Of a stretch of DNA of 64,000 bases, positions 49,670-57,705 are shown in pieces. The notes under the pieces are model-generated. The model saw nothing but the letters and a program-made list of their open reading frames with translations, searched no databases and was not told where the DNA came from. The stretch is from assembly GCA_046635845.1 (NCBI GenBank), contig JAQQXN010000002.1, one strand, 5' to 3'. The position numbers and the translations under genes are program-made. The stretch is from UBA168 sp011055275 (GTDB lineage: Archaea; Thermoproteota; Thermoprotei_A; Marsarchaeales; UBA168). Positions within the stretch are counted from its first letter, which is position 1. Every line of letters begins with the position of its first letter.

Positions 49670-51448
49670 TTGAGGCTTGCAGTGGTGGACGACGAGCTTT
49701 GTAACTCGAAGATATGCGGTATCCCATGCGTTACCTTTTGTCCTGTTAATCGTATAGGCACCAAGACCGTGTGGATAGCTGAAAACGGGAAATCGAGGAT
49801 CAACGAGCAGACCTGCATAGGCTGTGGGATATGCGTTCACAAGTGCCCTTTTGGCGCCATATCAATAATTAACGTGGCGGATTATTGGGGAAAAAAGCTC
49901 GTCCACAGGTACGGCGAAAACGGCTTCGCGCTTTACGGCCTGCCAGAGGTCAAACGCGGGTTCGTTACCGGCATCATAGGTAGGAACGGGGCTGGAAAGA
50001 GCACGTCACTTAAAATACTGGCGGGAGAACTTCAGCCGAACCTCGGTGGCAACGGAGGTAGCCTTCTCGACTTGTTCAAGGGATCGGAGCTGAGGCAATA
50101 TTTCTCTGATCTTGGCTCTGGTAAGCTGAAGATATCGGTGAAGCCGCAAATACTGACGCTAGAGGAAGATGACCCATATATGCAAAAAACGGTGAATGAG
50201 GTCATTTCCTCATATAACGATGAGCGTCTAAGGTCGCTGACTAAGGAATTCGCCCTCGACTTGCTGGGCGAGAGAAGGCTGGGGCAGCTAAGTGGCGGCG
50301 AGCTTCAGCTTCTCACTCTGGCCATAGCTCTCTCGAAGGATGCAGATGTTTACCTGATCGACGAACCATCGAGCTATTTGGACGTTTTTCAGAGAATGGA
50401 GGCGGCAAAAAAGATAAGGGAAACCGTTGGCAGAGGTAAAAGTGGGGTTGTCATAGAACATGATCTCATAGTCTTGGATTATCTTTCGGATTACGTCTCC
50501 GTGGTCTACGGCTCACCTGGGGTATTTGGAATGGCAAGTAGGAGCTATGGCACAAGAAATGGGATTAATAACTTTCTCAGGGGATTTCTGCCCGATGAGA
50601 ACACGCGGCTTAGAGAAGGTGCCATAGACTTCTTTGATGTGGGCATGGGGAAGGAGGAAGTTGGAAGGGTCATATTTTCTTGGGAGAAGCTAAGGAAGAG
50701 ACTTGGTGATTTTGAGCTCACAAGCGATGGCGGAGAAGCCAAAGAGGGATCGGTTACAGCGCTACTGGGCAGGAACGGGATAGGAAAGACCACGTTGGTA
50801 AAGATGCTAGCCGGCATAGTTGAGCCAGACGAGGGAGCGGTGCCGACGGCTGGACTGAGGATATCGTATAAACCTCAGATGCTTAGACCTGTGGATATGC
50901 TCGTCTCAGACGTTATGGAGGCCGTAAAAGATTCCCTTGGTAAGGACTACTATAAGACCGAGGTGTTTGAATCTCTGGGGATAGATAAGCTTTGGAATAG
51001 AAATGCTAAGTCCTTGAGTGGCGGTGAGTTGCAGAAGGTCGCAGTTGCCCTTTGCTTGGGTAGAGATGCTGAGGTCTATCTCCTGGACGAGCCAAGCGCT
51101 TTCCTCGACGTTGAGGAGCGGCTTAGGGTCGGTAAAGCCATAAGAAGGGTCATGGCCATAAGGAGATCAACGGGCTTCATAGTTGATCACGACCTCTTGC
51201 TGCTCACTTCAACATCGGATTCCATGATCGTTTTTGAGGGAGAAAGCGGCAAGAGAGGGCATGCTCGCAAGCCAGTGAAGGTTCTGGACGGGGTGAACCA
51301 CTTCTTGAAGGAGGTTGGGATCACCATGAGAAGAGATCCGGAGACGGGCAGGCCAAGGGTTAACAAGGAGGGAAGCATATTAGATAGGCAACAAAAGGAA
51401 AGCGGTGCATACTTTATGATATCGGTGGGTGCTGAAGTTGAAGGTTAG
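49670..51448 (+). CDS. abce1: Ribosome recycling ATPase ABCE1 (Rli1)
   Basis: Splits post-termination ribosomes (592 aa). N-terminal iron-sulfur domain with two [4Fe-4S] cysteine sets (NSKICGIPCVTFCPVNRIG, CIGCGICVHKCPFGAI). NBD1: Walker A GIIGRNGAGKSTSLKILAGE (about residue 104), signature LSGGELQLL, Walker B VYLIDEPSS. NBD2: LLGRNGIGKTTLVKML (about 367), LSGGELQKVAVAL, VYLLDEPSA. TTG start at 49670. Its end overlaps the DUF89 gene. Confidence 0.97.
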   Translation: MRLAVVDDELCNSKICGIPCVTFCPVNRIGTKTVWIAENGKSRINEQTCIGCGICVHKCPFGAISIINVADYWGKKLVHRYGENGFALYGLPEVKRGFVTGIIGRNGAGKSTSLKILAGELQPNLGGNGGSLLDLFKGSELRQYFSDLGSGKLKISVKPQILTLEEDDPYMQKTVNEVISSYNDERLRSLTKEFALDLLGERRLGQLSGGELQLLTLAIALSKDADVYLIDEPSSYLDVFQRMEAAKKIRETVGRGKSGVVIEHDLIVLDYLSDYVSVVYGSPGVFGMASRSYGTRNGINNFLRGFLPDENTRLREGAIDFFDVGMGKEEVGRVIFSWEKLRKRLGDFELTSDGGEAKEGSVTALLGRNGIGKTTLVKMLAGIVEPDEGAVPTAGLRISYKPQMLRPVDMLVSDVMEAVKDSLGKDYYKTEVFESLGIDKLWNRNAKSLSGGELQKVAVALCLGRDAEVYLLDEPSAFLDVEERLRVGKAIRRVMAIRRSTGFIVDHDLLLLTSTSDSMIVFEGESGKRGHARKPVKVLDGVNHFLKEVGITMRRDPETGRPRVNKEGSILDRQQKESGAYFMISVGAEVEG

Positions 51449-52268
51449 AGCTGATTGCGCCCCGTGCCTGATAAACAGAGCGCTGAGCGCCCTTGACAAG
51501 AGCGGAATCAGCGAGGAGGCTAAGTTTAGGGCAATGACGTTCTTAATTCAGTCGCTGGCAAGTCGTTATAACGAAGAAGCGGTGCCCGCGTTTCTGGAAA
51601 AGGATGACATGGATTTTATAAAGGAGTTTACGGGATGCAACGATCCCTACGCTGAGGTCAAGTCCAAGGCTTACCTCATAGCCAAGAAAGTGGCCGAAAA
51701 AGTTGTTGTAGATTACGGCACCTGGAGCGAGAAAAACCTACGTCATCTGATGGAGCTGGCGGTTGCTGCAAATGGGCTTGAGTTTGACGTCAAGGGTTAT
51801 GAGTTTGATCCATCATCACTTGAAAGGCCAATGCCGCTTGCCATAGATGATATACATTATCTGTGGGCGCAAGCGGCGAGCTCAAAGGTTATAGCCTACG
51901 TTTTGGACAACGTTGGAGAGCATGTCTTTGACTTAATGGCGGCTAAGTATTTATCAACGCACATTGAGGTACACGTTTATGCCAAGTCAACCCCGCTTTT
52001 GAACGATGTGACAAGGGACGAGCTATCGCGTGATCTGCTACCTCCCCTAAGGGCGCATTACTACGAACCCAGGGCGGTTGGAATAACTTGGGACGATTTT
52101 GATGATGATTATGACTTCGTGATCGCTAAGGGGATGGCCAACTACGAGACCTTGACGGAGGGTAAATCCATGTTTCCCGTTTATCACGCGCTGAAAGTAA
52201 AGTGCAGGCCGATGGCTTTATCGCTGGGGGCGCCTCTGCTCTCTGGTGTGGTTAAGCGCAGACAATAG
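51438..52268 (+). CDS. DUF89 (ARMT1-like) metal-dependent phosphatase
   Basis: About 276 aa. The DUF89 family hydrolyses damaged sugar phosphates and related metabolites. Signature features: VRADCAPCLINRALSALD at the N-terminus (CxxC), the metal/active-site YVLDNVGEHVFDLMAAKYL and the C-terminal FVIAKGMANYETLTEGKSMF. GTG 51429 is the longer start; TTG 51438 follows GGTGG at 51424-51428. The preceding ABCE1 coding region overlaps it by 11 nt or more. Confidence 0.87.
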   Translation: MKVRADCAPCLINRALSALDKSGISEEAKFRAMTFLIQSLASRYNEEAVPAFLEKDDMDFIKEFTGCNDPYAEVKSKAYLIAKKVAEKVVVDYGTWSEKNLRHLMELAVAANGLEFDVKGYEFDPSSLERPMPLAIDDIHYLWAQAASSKVIAYVLDNVGEHVFDLMAAKYLSTHIEVHVYAKSTPLLNDVTRDELSRDLLPPLRAHYYEPRAVGITWDDFDDDYDFVIAKGMANYETLTEGKSMFPVYHALKVKCRPMALSLGAPLLSGVVKRRQ

Positions 52269-52284
52269 ATGTATCTGACAGAAC

Positions 52285-52294
52285 ACTTAAAAAG
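52285..52294 (+). promoter_or_regulatory. TATA box of tRNA-Lys
   Basis: ACTTAAAAAG is centred 24 nt upstream of the tRNA 5' end at 52313. Confidence 0.55.
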
Positions 52295-52312
52295 CATGTC
52301 AAACAAAATCTT

Positions 52313-52400
52313 GGGCTCGTAGCTCAGCACGGTAGAGCGACGGACTCTTAACCCAGTGGGGGAGATCCGTTGGCCGTGGGTTCAAATCCCGCCGAGCCCG
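52313..52400 (+). tRNA. tRNA-Lys (CTT) with a 14-nt intron
   Basis: Acceptor GGGCTCG/CGAGCCC with discriminator G; D arm GCTC…GAGC; anticodon stem ACGGA/TCCGT; loop CT-CTT-A then A after the intron; variable TGGCC; T arm GTGGG-TTCAAAT-CCCGC. A 14-nt insertion (about 52351-52364, starting ACCCAGTGGGG) lies after position 37, the canonical site for archaeal tRNA introns; within it CCC and GGG can pair. Only excision leaves a normal 7-nt anticodon loop. Confidence 0.92.
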
Positions 52401-52589
52401 CTAATCATAAAAAATCACTGATCCTTTTTCTTTGCATCTTTTTCCTTGGATTTGCTTTTGCAAGGCATAAGCTCTTTTATAACGGCCTTATAAACGCAAC
52501 GAATGAGGCCGTTCCATCGGCACAAACAGGTGAGGCTTTGGCTTTCAAGAGCTTTGAGGAGCCCAAATTGTGTAAGGAGCCTGCCCTTT

Positions 52590-53450
52590 TCACGCGCGCG
52601 TGGTTTCCCGAGCTTGGGAATTCACGCCGTAAAGCTTCTGCAGGAATATCTCGCTTACCTCTTTGGCCTCCACCTCCTTGAGAATGAAGGCGGCTTGTGC
52701 CGGTGCCGGGCTAAATTGATTTCTGTGTGCTTCATTGCGCGCCCATTCTAGCATTGAACTAGCGTATATTTCCTCTCCTGCGGCCACATTTTCGGGGTAA
52801 CGTTTGCGTTCCATCACGCTTAGGAAGCTCTCTTGAAGCTCTCTGCTTGAGGCGATCCCTATTTCGAGCTTTTTTCCATACTCCTTTCCGATTACCTGCG
52901 TCTTAACGGCATACCACGCCAAAGTCGGAAAAATGAATCCTGAGAGCTCATACCTTTCGCAGTCCGCCAGCGCGTTAAAGCTCGACACGAGCTGACGTAT
53001 GTAGGCGTGGTCCACGGCAATGGTAAGGTCCACAGGGTCGTGGCTCTTTTCGAAGGAATCAAAAGAGCTCTTGACATCGTTCCACGGATTTGGAAGCGAC
53101 TCAACGTAGCTCTGAAGGGCCGATGGGTCAGCATTAGTTGCCCTAGCCGCGAGCTCCGATTTAAGTTCCTCGGCGTTCCAATGCAGAAGGTAGGACGATA
53201 AGTAGGATCTAGCGCGCTTTGGGGCATAAGGTAAGACCTGCGTTTCTGCATTAATTACCGACCTCTTGAATGCGGCGTAAAGCTCATCGGCGGAGCGCGC
53301 AGAAATGCGCGCTACATCTCTGTAGGGCGTATTTTCTAAAGCAGAGCGGAAGCTGACTACGTCTGATCTCCTAAGTTCATCTAGCGTGACCTGGGGCAAG
53401 AGCGTTGAGCGCAGGGCAGAGACGGCGGAGGTCAAGGCCGCATAGGACAT
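52590..53450 (-). CDS. atpC: A-type ATP synthase subunit C
   Basis: Funnel-shaped subunit joining the rotor ring to the central stalk (286 aa from ATG 53450; the open frame reaches 53498). Mostly helical, with three repeats of the AC39 family: SYAALTSAVSALRSTLLPQ, YVESLPNPWNDVKSSF, DHAYIRQLVSSFNALADCER and NEAHRNQFSPAPAQAAFILK. Encoded after atpH on the minus strand. The 189-nt gap to tRNA-Lys shows nothing distinctive. Confidence 0.85.
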   Translation of the reverse strand: MSYAALTSAVSALRSTLLPQVTLDELRRSDVVSFRSALENTPYRDVARISARSADELYAAFKRSVINAETQVLPYAPKRARSYLSSYLLHWNAEELKSELAARATNADPSALQSYVESLPNPWNDVKSSFDSFEKSHDPVDLTIAVDHAYIRQLVSSFNALADCERYELSGFIFPTLAWYAVKTQVIGKEYGKKLEIGIASSRELQESFLSVMERKRYPENVAAGEEIYASSMLEWARNEAHRNQFSPAPAQAAFILKEVEAKEVSEIFLQKLYGVNSQARETTRA

Positions 53451-53500
53451 GCGGGGGAGTCTCCCTAATTCCTGGCCGCGTTTCGGCGTCGCGATCAAGT

Positions 53501-53878
53501 CTAGTCAGCCTTACTTCCTGTGATTAGCTCGAAAAGTGCCTTGATGGCCTTATCTAGGTTTCTTTCTGAGCTTTTCCTTATTTTCTGTACCTCTATCTTA
53601 CCTTTTTCTGCGATGACCTTAGCCTCACTTTCAGCGCGTTGACGCGTCTGATTTAACGTGACTTCCTCATATTGTTTTTCAAGGGCTTTCTCCTCTTCCT
53701 CGAGCCCCGCTGCCAGAGCTTGAGCTCTCCTCATTACTTTAAGCGAGTCCTCTTGAGCCTGAACGGATATCTTCGAGGCCAGCTCTTCAGCCTCCTTAAG
53801 CTTGTCTTGAAGTTGCCTTAGAGGGCTCGGCTGTAGCTTTTCGCTCACGGCTTGATCAGCGCTTTGTCCCATCATCAT
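53501..53878 (-). CDS. atpH: A-type ATP synthase subunit H (peripheral-stalk coiled coil)
   Basis: A 125-aa, almost wholly coiled-coil protein (LRQLQDKLKEAEELASKISV, AAGLEEEEKALEKQYEEVTL, EKGKIEVQKIRKSSERNLDK). Its length, heptads and adjacency to atpC support subunit H, which pairs with E in the stator. Three ATG codons open the frame (MMMGQ), so the exact start is ambiguous. Coiled-coil similarity alone is weak evidence. Confidence 0.75.
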   Translation of the reverse strand: MMMGQSADQAVSEKLQPSPLRQLQDKLKEAEELASKISVQAQEDSLKVMRRAQALAAGLEEEEKALEKQYEEVTLNQTRQRAESEAKVIAEKGKIEVQKIRKSSERNLDKAIKALFELITGSKAD

Positions 53879-53941
53879 CGCCCAGTTTCAATTATGGTTA
53901 GCTAAAAAGCCTACGCCTTAGCTCATAACTTGAACAGAAAA

Positions 53942-53950
53942 ATTTATTAG
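53942..53950 (+). promoter_or_regulatory. TATA box of the RNA polymerase operon
   Basis: ATTTATTAG, about 50 nt upstream of the rpo5 TTG at 53997, so this operon probably has a short 5' leader. Confidence 0.5.
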
Positions 53951-53996
53951 ATAGGGGTATTATTTTACCGCCTAGTAGGCATTATGGGTCTTAGAT

Positions 53997-54230
53997 TTGA
54001 CCAGATTAGATATATCTCGGCATGTGCTAGTATCAACGCACATATTGTTAACAAAGGAGGAGGCGGAAAAGGTAATGAAGGAGTTAGGGGTTACTCCCGA
54101 CGACCTACCGAAGATCACCACAAGGGATCCCATGGTTAAGTACCTTAAGGCGAAAAGGGGCGATCTAATAAAGCTGGTTAGGAATAGCCCCACCGCCGGG
54201 CAATCTGTAAGTTATAGGGTAGTGGTTTGA
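53997..54230 (+). CDS. rpo5: DNA-directed RNA polymerase subunit Rpo5 (RpoH)
   Basis: A 77-aa archaeal Rpb5 core: HVLVSTHILLTKEEAEKVMK, ELGVTPDDLPKITTRDPMVK, YLKAKRGDLIKLVRNSPTAG. It starts at TTG 53997 and ends one base before rpoB, heading the rpo5-rpoB-rpoA1-rpoA2 operon. Confidence 0.97.
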   Translation: MTRLDISRHVLVSTHILLTKEEAEKVMKELGVTPDDLPKITTRDPMVKYLKAKRGDLIKLVRNSPTAGQSVSYRVVV

Positions 54231-54231
54231 T

Positions 54232-57200
54232 TTGGAAAAAAAACAGTCTTTGGGTTGGTATGCCCTGCAATCTTTCGTCAAGGAGAAGGGCTTGGTTAGA
54301 CAGCATCTGGATTCGTATGAGTCGTTTCTGAACTCTCTAATGCAGCAGGTCGTAGATTACTACCGTGAAGGAGTCGATGTCCCGGGAAAGAACCTCAAGA
54401 TATGCTTCGGAAAAATCTCCGTTGACACCGACCCCCACCTAATAGAGGCGGATAGGACCATGATAACTGAGCTTGACCCAGTGCAGGCAAGAATACGCAA
54501 CATGGATTATTCGTTGCCCTTGATGCTTGAGATAGAGATCAGAGACGTGTCGAGGAGGGTACAAGAGGAGAAGAAACCCTCTGTTGAGAGGCCCGTGCTT
54601 GCCATGGGTCCGTCGGCGATGCCCACGACGAAGAGTTGCCAGGCCATGGGGATCCCGATCGTGAGGGAAAAGGTCTACATTGGAAGGCTCCCCGTTATGC
54701 TTAGGTCAAGCCTTTGCCCGCTTTCCAGTAAGACGCGCGAGGAACTAATATCTATGGGGGAGGATCCAGATGATCCAGGCGGCTACTTCATAATAGCTGG
54801 CTCCGAAAGGGTCATAGTATCCCAGGAGGATCTGGTCTCAAACAAGATCCTGGTTGACGTTGCCCCCAGCACCATGCCCGCGCAGTACATGGCCAAGGTA
54901 TTCTCCTATTACAACGGGATAAGGAGCCCCGTGTCGCTTTTGCTAGCAAAGGACGGAAAAATGCTGGTCGAGTCGACGGCTTTTCCTGTCAGGATCCCGT
55001 TTGCGGTCCTGATGAAGGCGCTTGGCGTTGAGAAGGACAGTCAAATAGTAAACCTCGTGAGCAGCTCGCAGGAGATTCAGGACTCCCTCCTGGTCCCGCT
55101 TCAAGATGCGTCCGACATCACGTCGAAGGAGGCAGCTCTTGACTACATAGGTGGTAGACTTGCGGTGGGCCAGCCAAGGGATATCAGGATAAGGAGGGCC
55201 GAGGAGCAGATAGATGCGCGCTTCATGCCTCACCTTGGTACATCACCTGAGGACAGGCTTAGAAAGGCGGTGCACCTTGCTCTGATGGCCGAGAAGGTTC
55301 TGCAGTTCTCCAAGGGGATGAGAAAGGCTGACGACAAAGATCACTATGCCAACAAGAGGCTCAGGCTAGCCGGAGATCTTTTAGCTCAGCTTTTTGCTGT
55401 CGCATTTGCGGCTTTTGTGAAGGATTTCCAGTACCAGGTGTCTCGCTCCTTTAGCAGGATGAAGAAGGTTCCGAACCTTAATAGCCTTGTAAGGGCAGAC
55501 TTGGTAACCCAGCGGTTCCAGCACGCGCTTGCGACGGGTAACTGGGTTGGTAATAAGACCGGCGTGAGTCAGCTTCTGGATAGGACTAACTACCTTTCTA
55601 CGATATCCCATCTTCGTCGCGTTATTTCCCCCCTCTCGAGGAGTCAATCTCACTTCGAGGCCAGGGACCTGCACGGAACTCAATGGGGTAGGATGTGCCC
55701 CAACGAATCTCCAGAGGGGCCAAACTGTGGGCTGGTAAAGAACTTGGCCATATCAGCCATAACGTCAGTTGAGAGGGACCCTATCCCTGTGCTGCGGGCC
55801 ATGGCCGACGAGGGCGTGGAGTTTCTGGATTATAGGGACAACTCCCTGTTAAAGAACGGAATAGCCGACAAGGAGGGAGCAAAGGTGTTCGTCAACGGCG
55901 TATTCGTGGGATTCTGCAAGGATCCAATTGCCCTTGCGGCCGCTTTAAGGGAGAGGAAGAGAAAGGGAAGCTTACCGTTTGACATAAGCGTGTCTTATGT
56001 GGTAACTGATTCTTTTTCTGAGGTTTACGCCTTTACCGATGGCGGTAGGATAATAAGGCCCCTGTTTGTTCTTGACAGGGACGGGAAGCTGAAGCTGACG
56101 CAACAAGAAAGGGAAGAGCTGATGACCGGTAGGATGCCCTGGTCCGAGCTAGTGAGAAAGGGTGTGGTGGAGTATCTCAGCGCTGAGGAAGAGGAGAACT
56201 CCATGATAGCGCTTTCGCTCGATCAGGCGCAGGCAAATCCCGGGAAGTACACTCACTGCGAGCTTGACTCGATAGCGCTATTGGGCGTTGTGGCCAGCCT
56301 TATCCCGTACTCAAACCATAACCAAAGCCCGAGAAACTCGTATCAGACCGCTATGGCAAAGCAGGCCATCGGCGTGTCCACCATCAATTTCCAGAAGAGG
56401 CTTGATACGCGGTCCCACGTCCTTCACTATCCTCAGCTTCCACTCGTGACGACCAAAACCGAAGAGCTAGTAGGCTTTAATAAAAGGCCGACTGGACAGA
56501 ACTTCGTGGTGGCGCTTCTTTCTTACGAAGGTTACAATATAGAGGACGCTGTCATACTGAACAAGGCGTCAGTAGAGAGAGGTCTCGCGCGTTCTTCAAC
56601 GTTTAGGCTTTACGAGACCGAGGAGAGGAAATACCCAGGAGGCCAAGAAGACGAAATAGGAATTCCCGATGAGACGGTAAGGGGATACCATGGAGCATCT
56701 CAGTACACTAAGCTTGATCCCACCGACGGCATAGTGTTTCCGGACAGCGACGTGGAGGGTGGAGAGGTCATAATCGGGAAGACAAGCCCATCGAGGTTCA
56801 TCGAGGAGTTCAGGGAGCTTACTGGCGGAGAGGTAATAAAACACGACTCCTCCGTTTTGTTGAAACATGGGGAATCGGGAGTCGTCGATAGGGTTTACGT
56901 CACGTTGAACTTGGACGGAAGGAAGCTGGTAAGGGTCGTGGTGAGGGACTATAGGGTTCCTGAGCTTGGGGATAAGTTTGCGTCGAGACATGGCCAAAAG
57001 GGCGTTGTTGGCCTCCTCGTGCCGCAGGAGGACATGCCCTACACGGCGTCTGGTATAGTGCCTGACCTAATAATGAACCCGCACGCAATCCCGTCCAGGA
57101 TGACCGTGGGGCACCTGATGGAGATGTTAGGCGGCAAAGTGGCCTCCCTAAGGGGATCGAGAGCCGATGGCACGCCATTTGAGGGTGAGACTCTAGAGCA

Positions 57201-57705
57201 GTTGGAGTCGCAGCTCAAGGCGTTGGGCTTCCTTCCAAGCGGGGAGGAGGTCATGTACGATGGGCGGACGGGCAAGATGCTCAGGGCTAAGGTCTACATA
57301 GGGTTGGCGTACTACCAGAGGTTGCATCACATGGTTGCCGACAAGATGCACGCAAGGGCCAGGGGACTGGTGCAGATTTTGACGCATCAGCCAACGGAAG
57401 GTAGGGCTAGGGAGGGCGGCCTGAGGTTTGGGGAAATGGAGAGGGACGTGCTTGTGGCCCATGGAGCCTCTTCGCTGTTGCTGGACAGGTTGCTTGAGTC
57501 CTCGGATAAGACCGACGTCACCATATGCGAGAACGACGGGGCAATGGCCTACTTTGATTACAAGAAGAACAGGTGGATATGCCCGATTTGTGGCGAGAAG
57601 GTTAAACCAGTAACTGTGACCATGCCATATGCCTTCAAGCTTCTTGTTCAGGAGATGGTTTCCATGGGAATTGACATTAAGATTGAACCGGGTGATCCAG
57701 TATGA
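54232..57705 (+). CDS. rpoB: DNA-directed RNA polymerase subunit B (unsplit)
   Basis: Second-largest polymerase subunit (1157 aa), encoded as one chain rather than B' and B''. Landmarks: RDLHGTQWGRMCPNESPEGP (rifampicin-fork region), YNIEDAVILNKASVERG, VVRDYRVPELGDKFASRHGQ (hybrid-binding domain) and the C-terminal zinc ribbon (CENDGAMAYF…CPICGEKV, with the first pair C…D rather than CxxC). ATGA overlap with rpoA1. Confidence 0.98.
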   Translation: MEKKQSLGWYALQSFVKEKGLVRQHLDSYESFLNSLMQQVVDYYREGVDVPGKNLKICFGKISVDTDPHLIEADRTMITELDPVQARIRNMDYSLPLMLEIEIRDVSRRVQEEKKPSVERPVLAMGPSAMPTTKSCQAMGIPIVREKVYIGRLPVMLRSSLCPLSSKTREELISMGEDPDDPGGYFIIAGSERVIVSQEDLVSNKILVDVAPSTMPAQYMAKVFSYYNGIRSPVSLLLAKDGKMLVESTAFPVRIPFAVLMKALGVEKDSQIVNLVSSSQEIQDSLLVPLQDASDITSKEAALDYIGGRLAVGQPRDIRIRRAEEQIDARFMPHLGTSPEDRLRKAVHLALMAEKVLQFSKGMRKADDKDHYANKRLRLAGDLLAQLFAVAFAAFVKDFQYQVSRSFSRMKKVPNLNSLVRADLVTQRFQHALATGNWVGNKTGVSQLLDRTNYLSTISHLRRVISPLSRSQSHFEARDLHGTQWGRMCPNESPEGPNCGLVKNLAISAITSVERDPIPVLRAMADEGVEFLDYRDNSLLKNGIADKEGAKVFVNGVFVGFCKDPIALAAALRERKRKGSLPFDISVSYVVTDSFSEVYAFTDGGRIIRPLFVLDRDGKLKLTQQEREELMTGRMPWSELVRKGVVEYLSAEEEENSMIALSLDQAQANPGKYTHCELDSIALLGVVASLIPYSNHNQSPRNSYQTAMAKQAIGVSTINFQKRLDTRSHVLHYPQLPLVTTKTEELVGFNKRPTGQNFVVALLSYEGYNIEDAVILNKASVERGLARSSTFRLYETEERKYPGGQEDEIGIPDETVRGYHGASQYTKLDPTDGIVFPDSDVEGGEVIIGKTSPSRFIEEFRELTGGEVIKHDSSVLLKHGESGVVDRVYVTLNLDGRKLVRVVVRDYRVPELGDKFASRHGQKGVVGLLVPQEDMPYTASGIVPDLIMNPHAIPSRMTVGHLMEMLGGKVASLRGSRADGTPFEGETLEQLESQLKALGFLPSGEEVMYDGRTGKMLRAKVYIGLAYYQRLHHMVADKMHARARGLVQILTHQPTEGRAREGGLRFGEMERDVLVAHGASSLLLDRLLESSDKTDVTICENDGAMAYFDYKKNRWICPICGEKVKPVTVTMPYAFKLLVQEMVSMGIDIKIEPGDPV

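Noticed and set aside
54943..55233. Minus-strand ORFs inside rpoB and rpoA genes
   Set aside because: All are shadows of the polymerase genes without promoters or ribosome binding sites.
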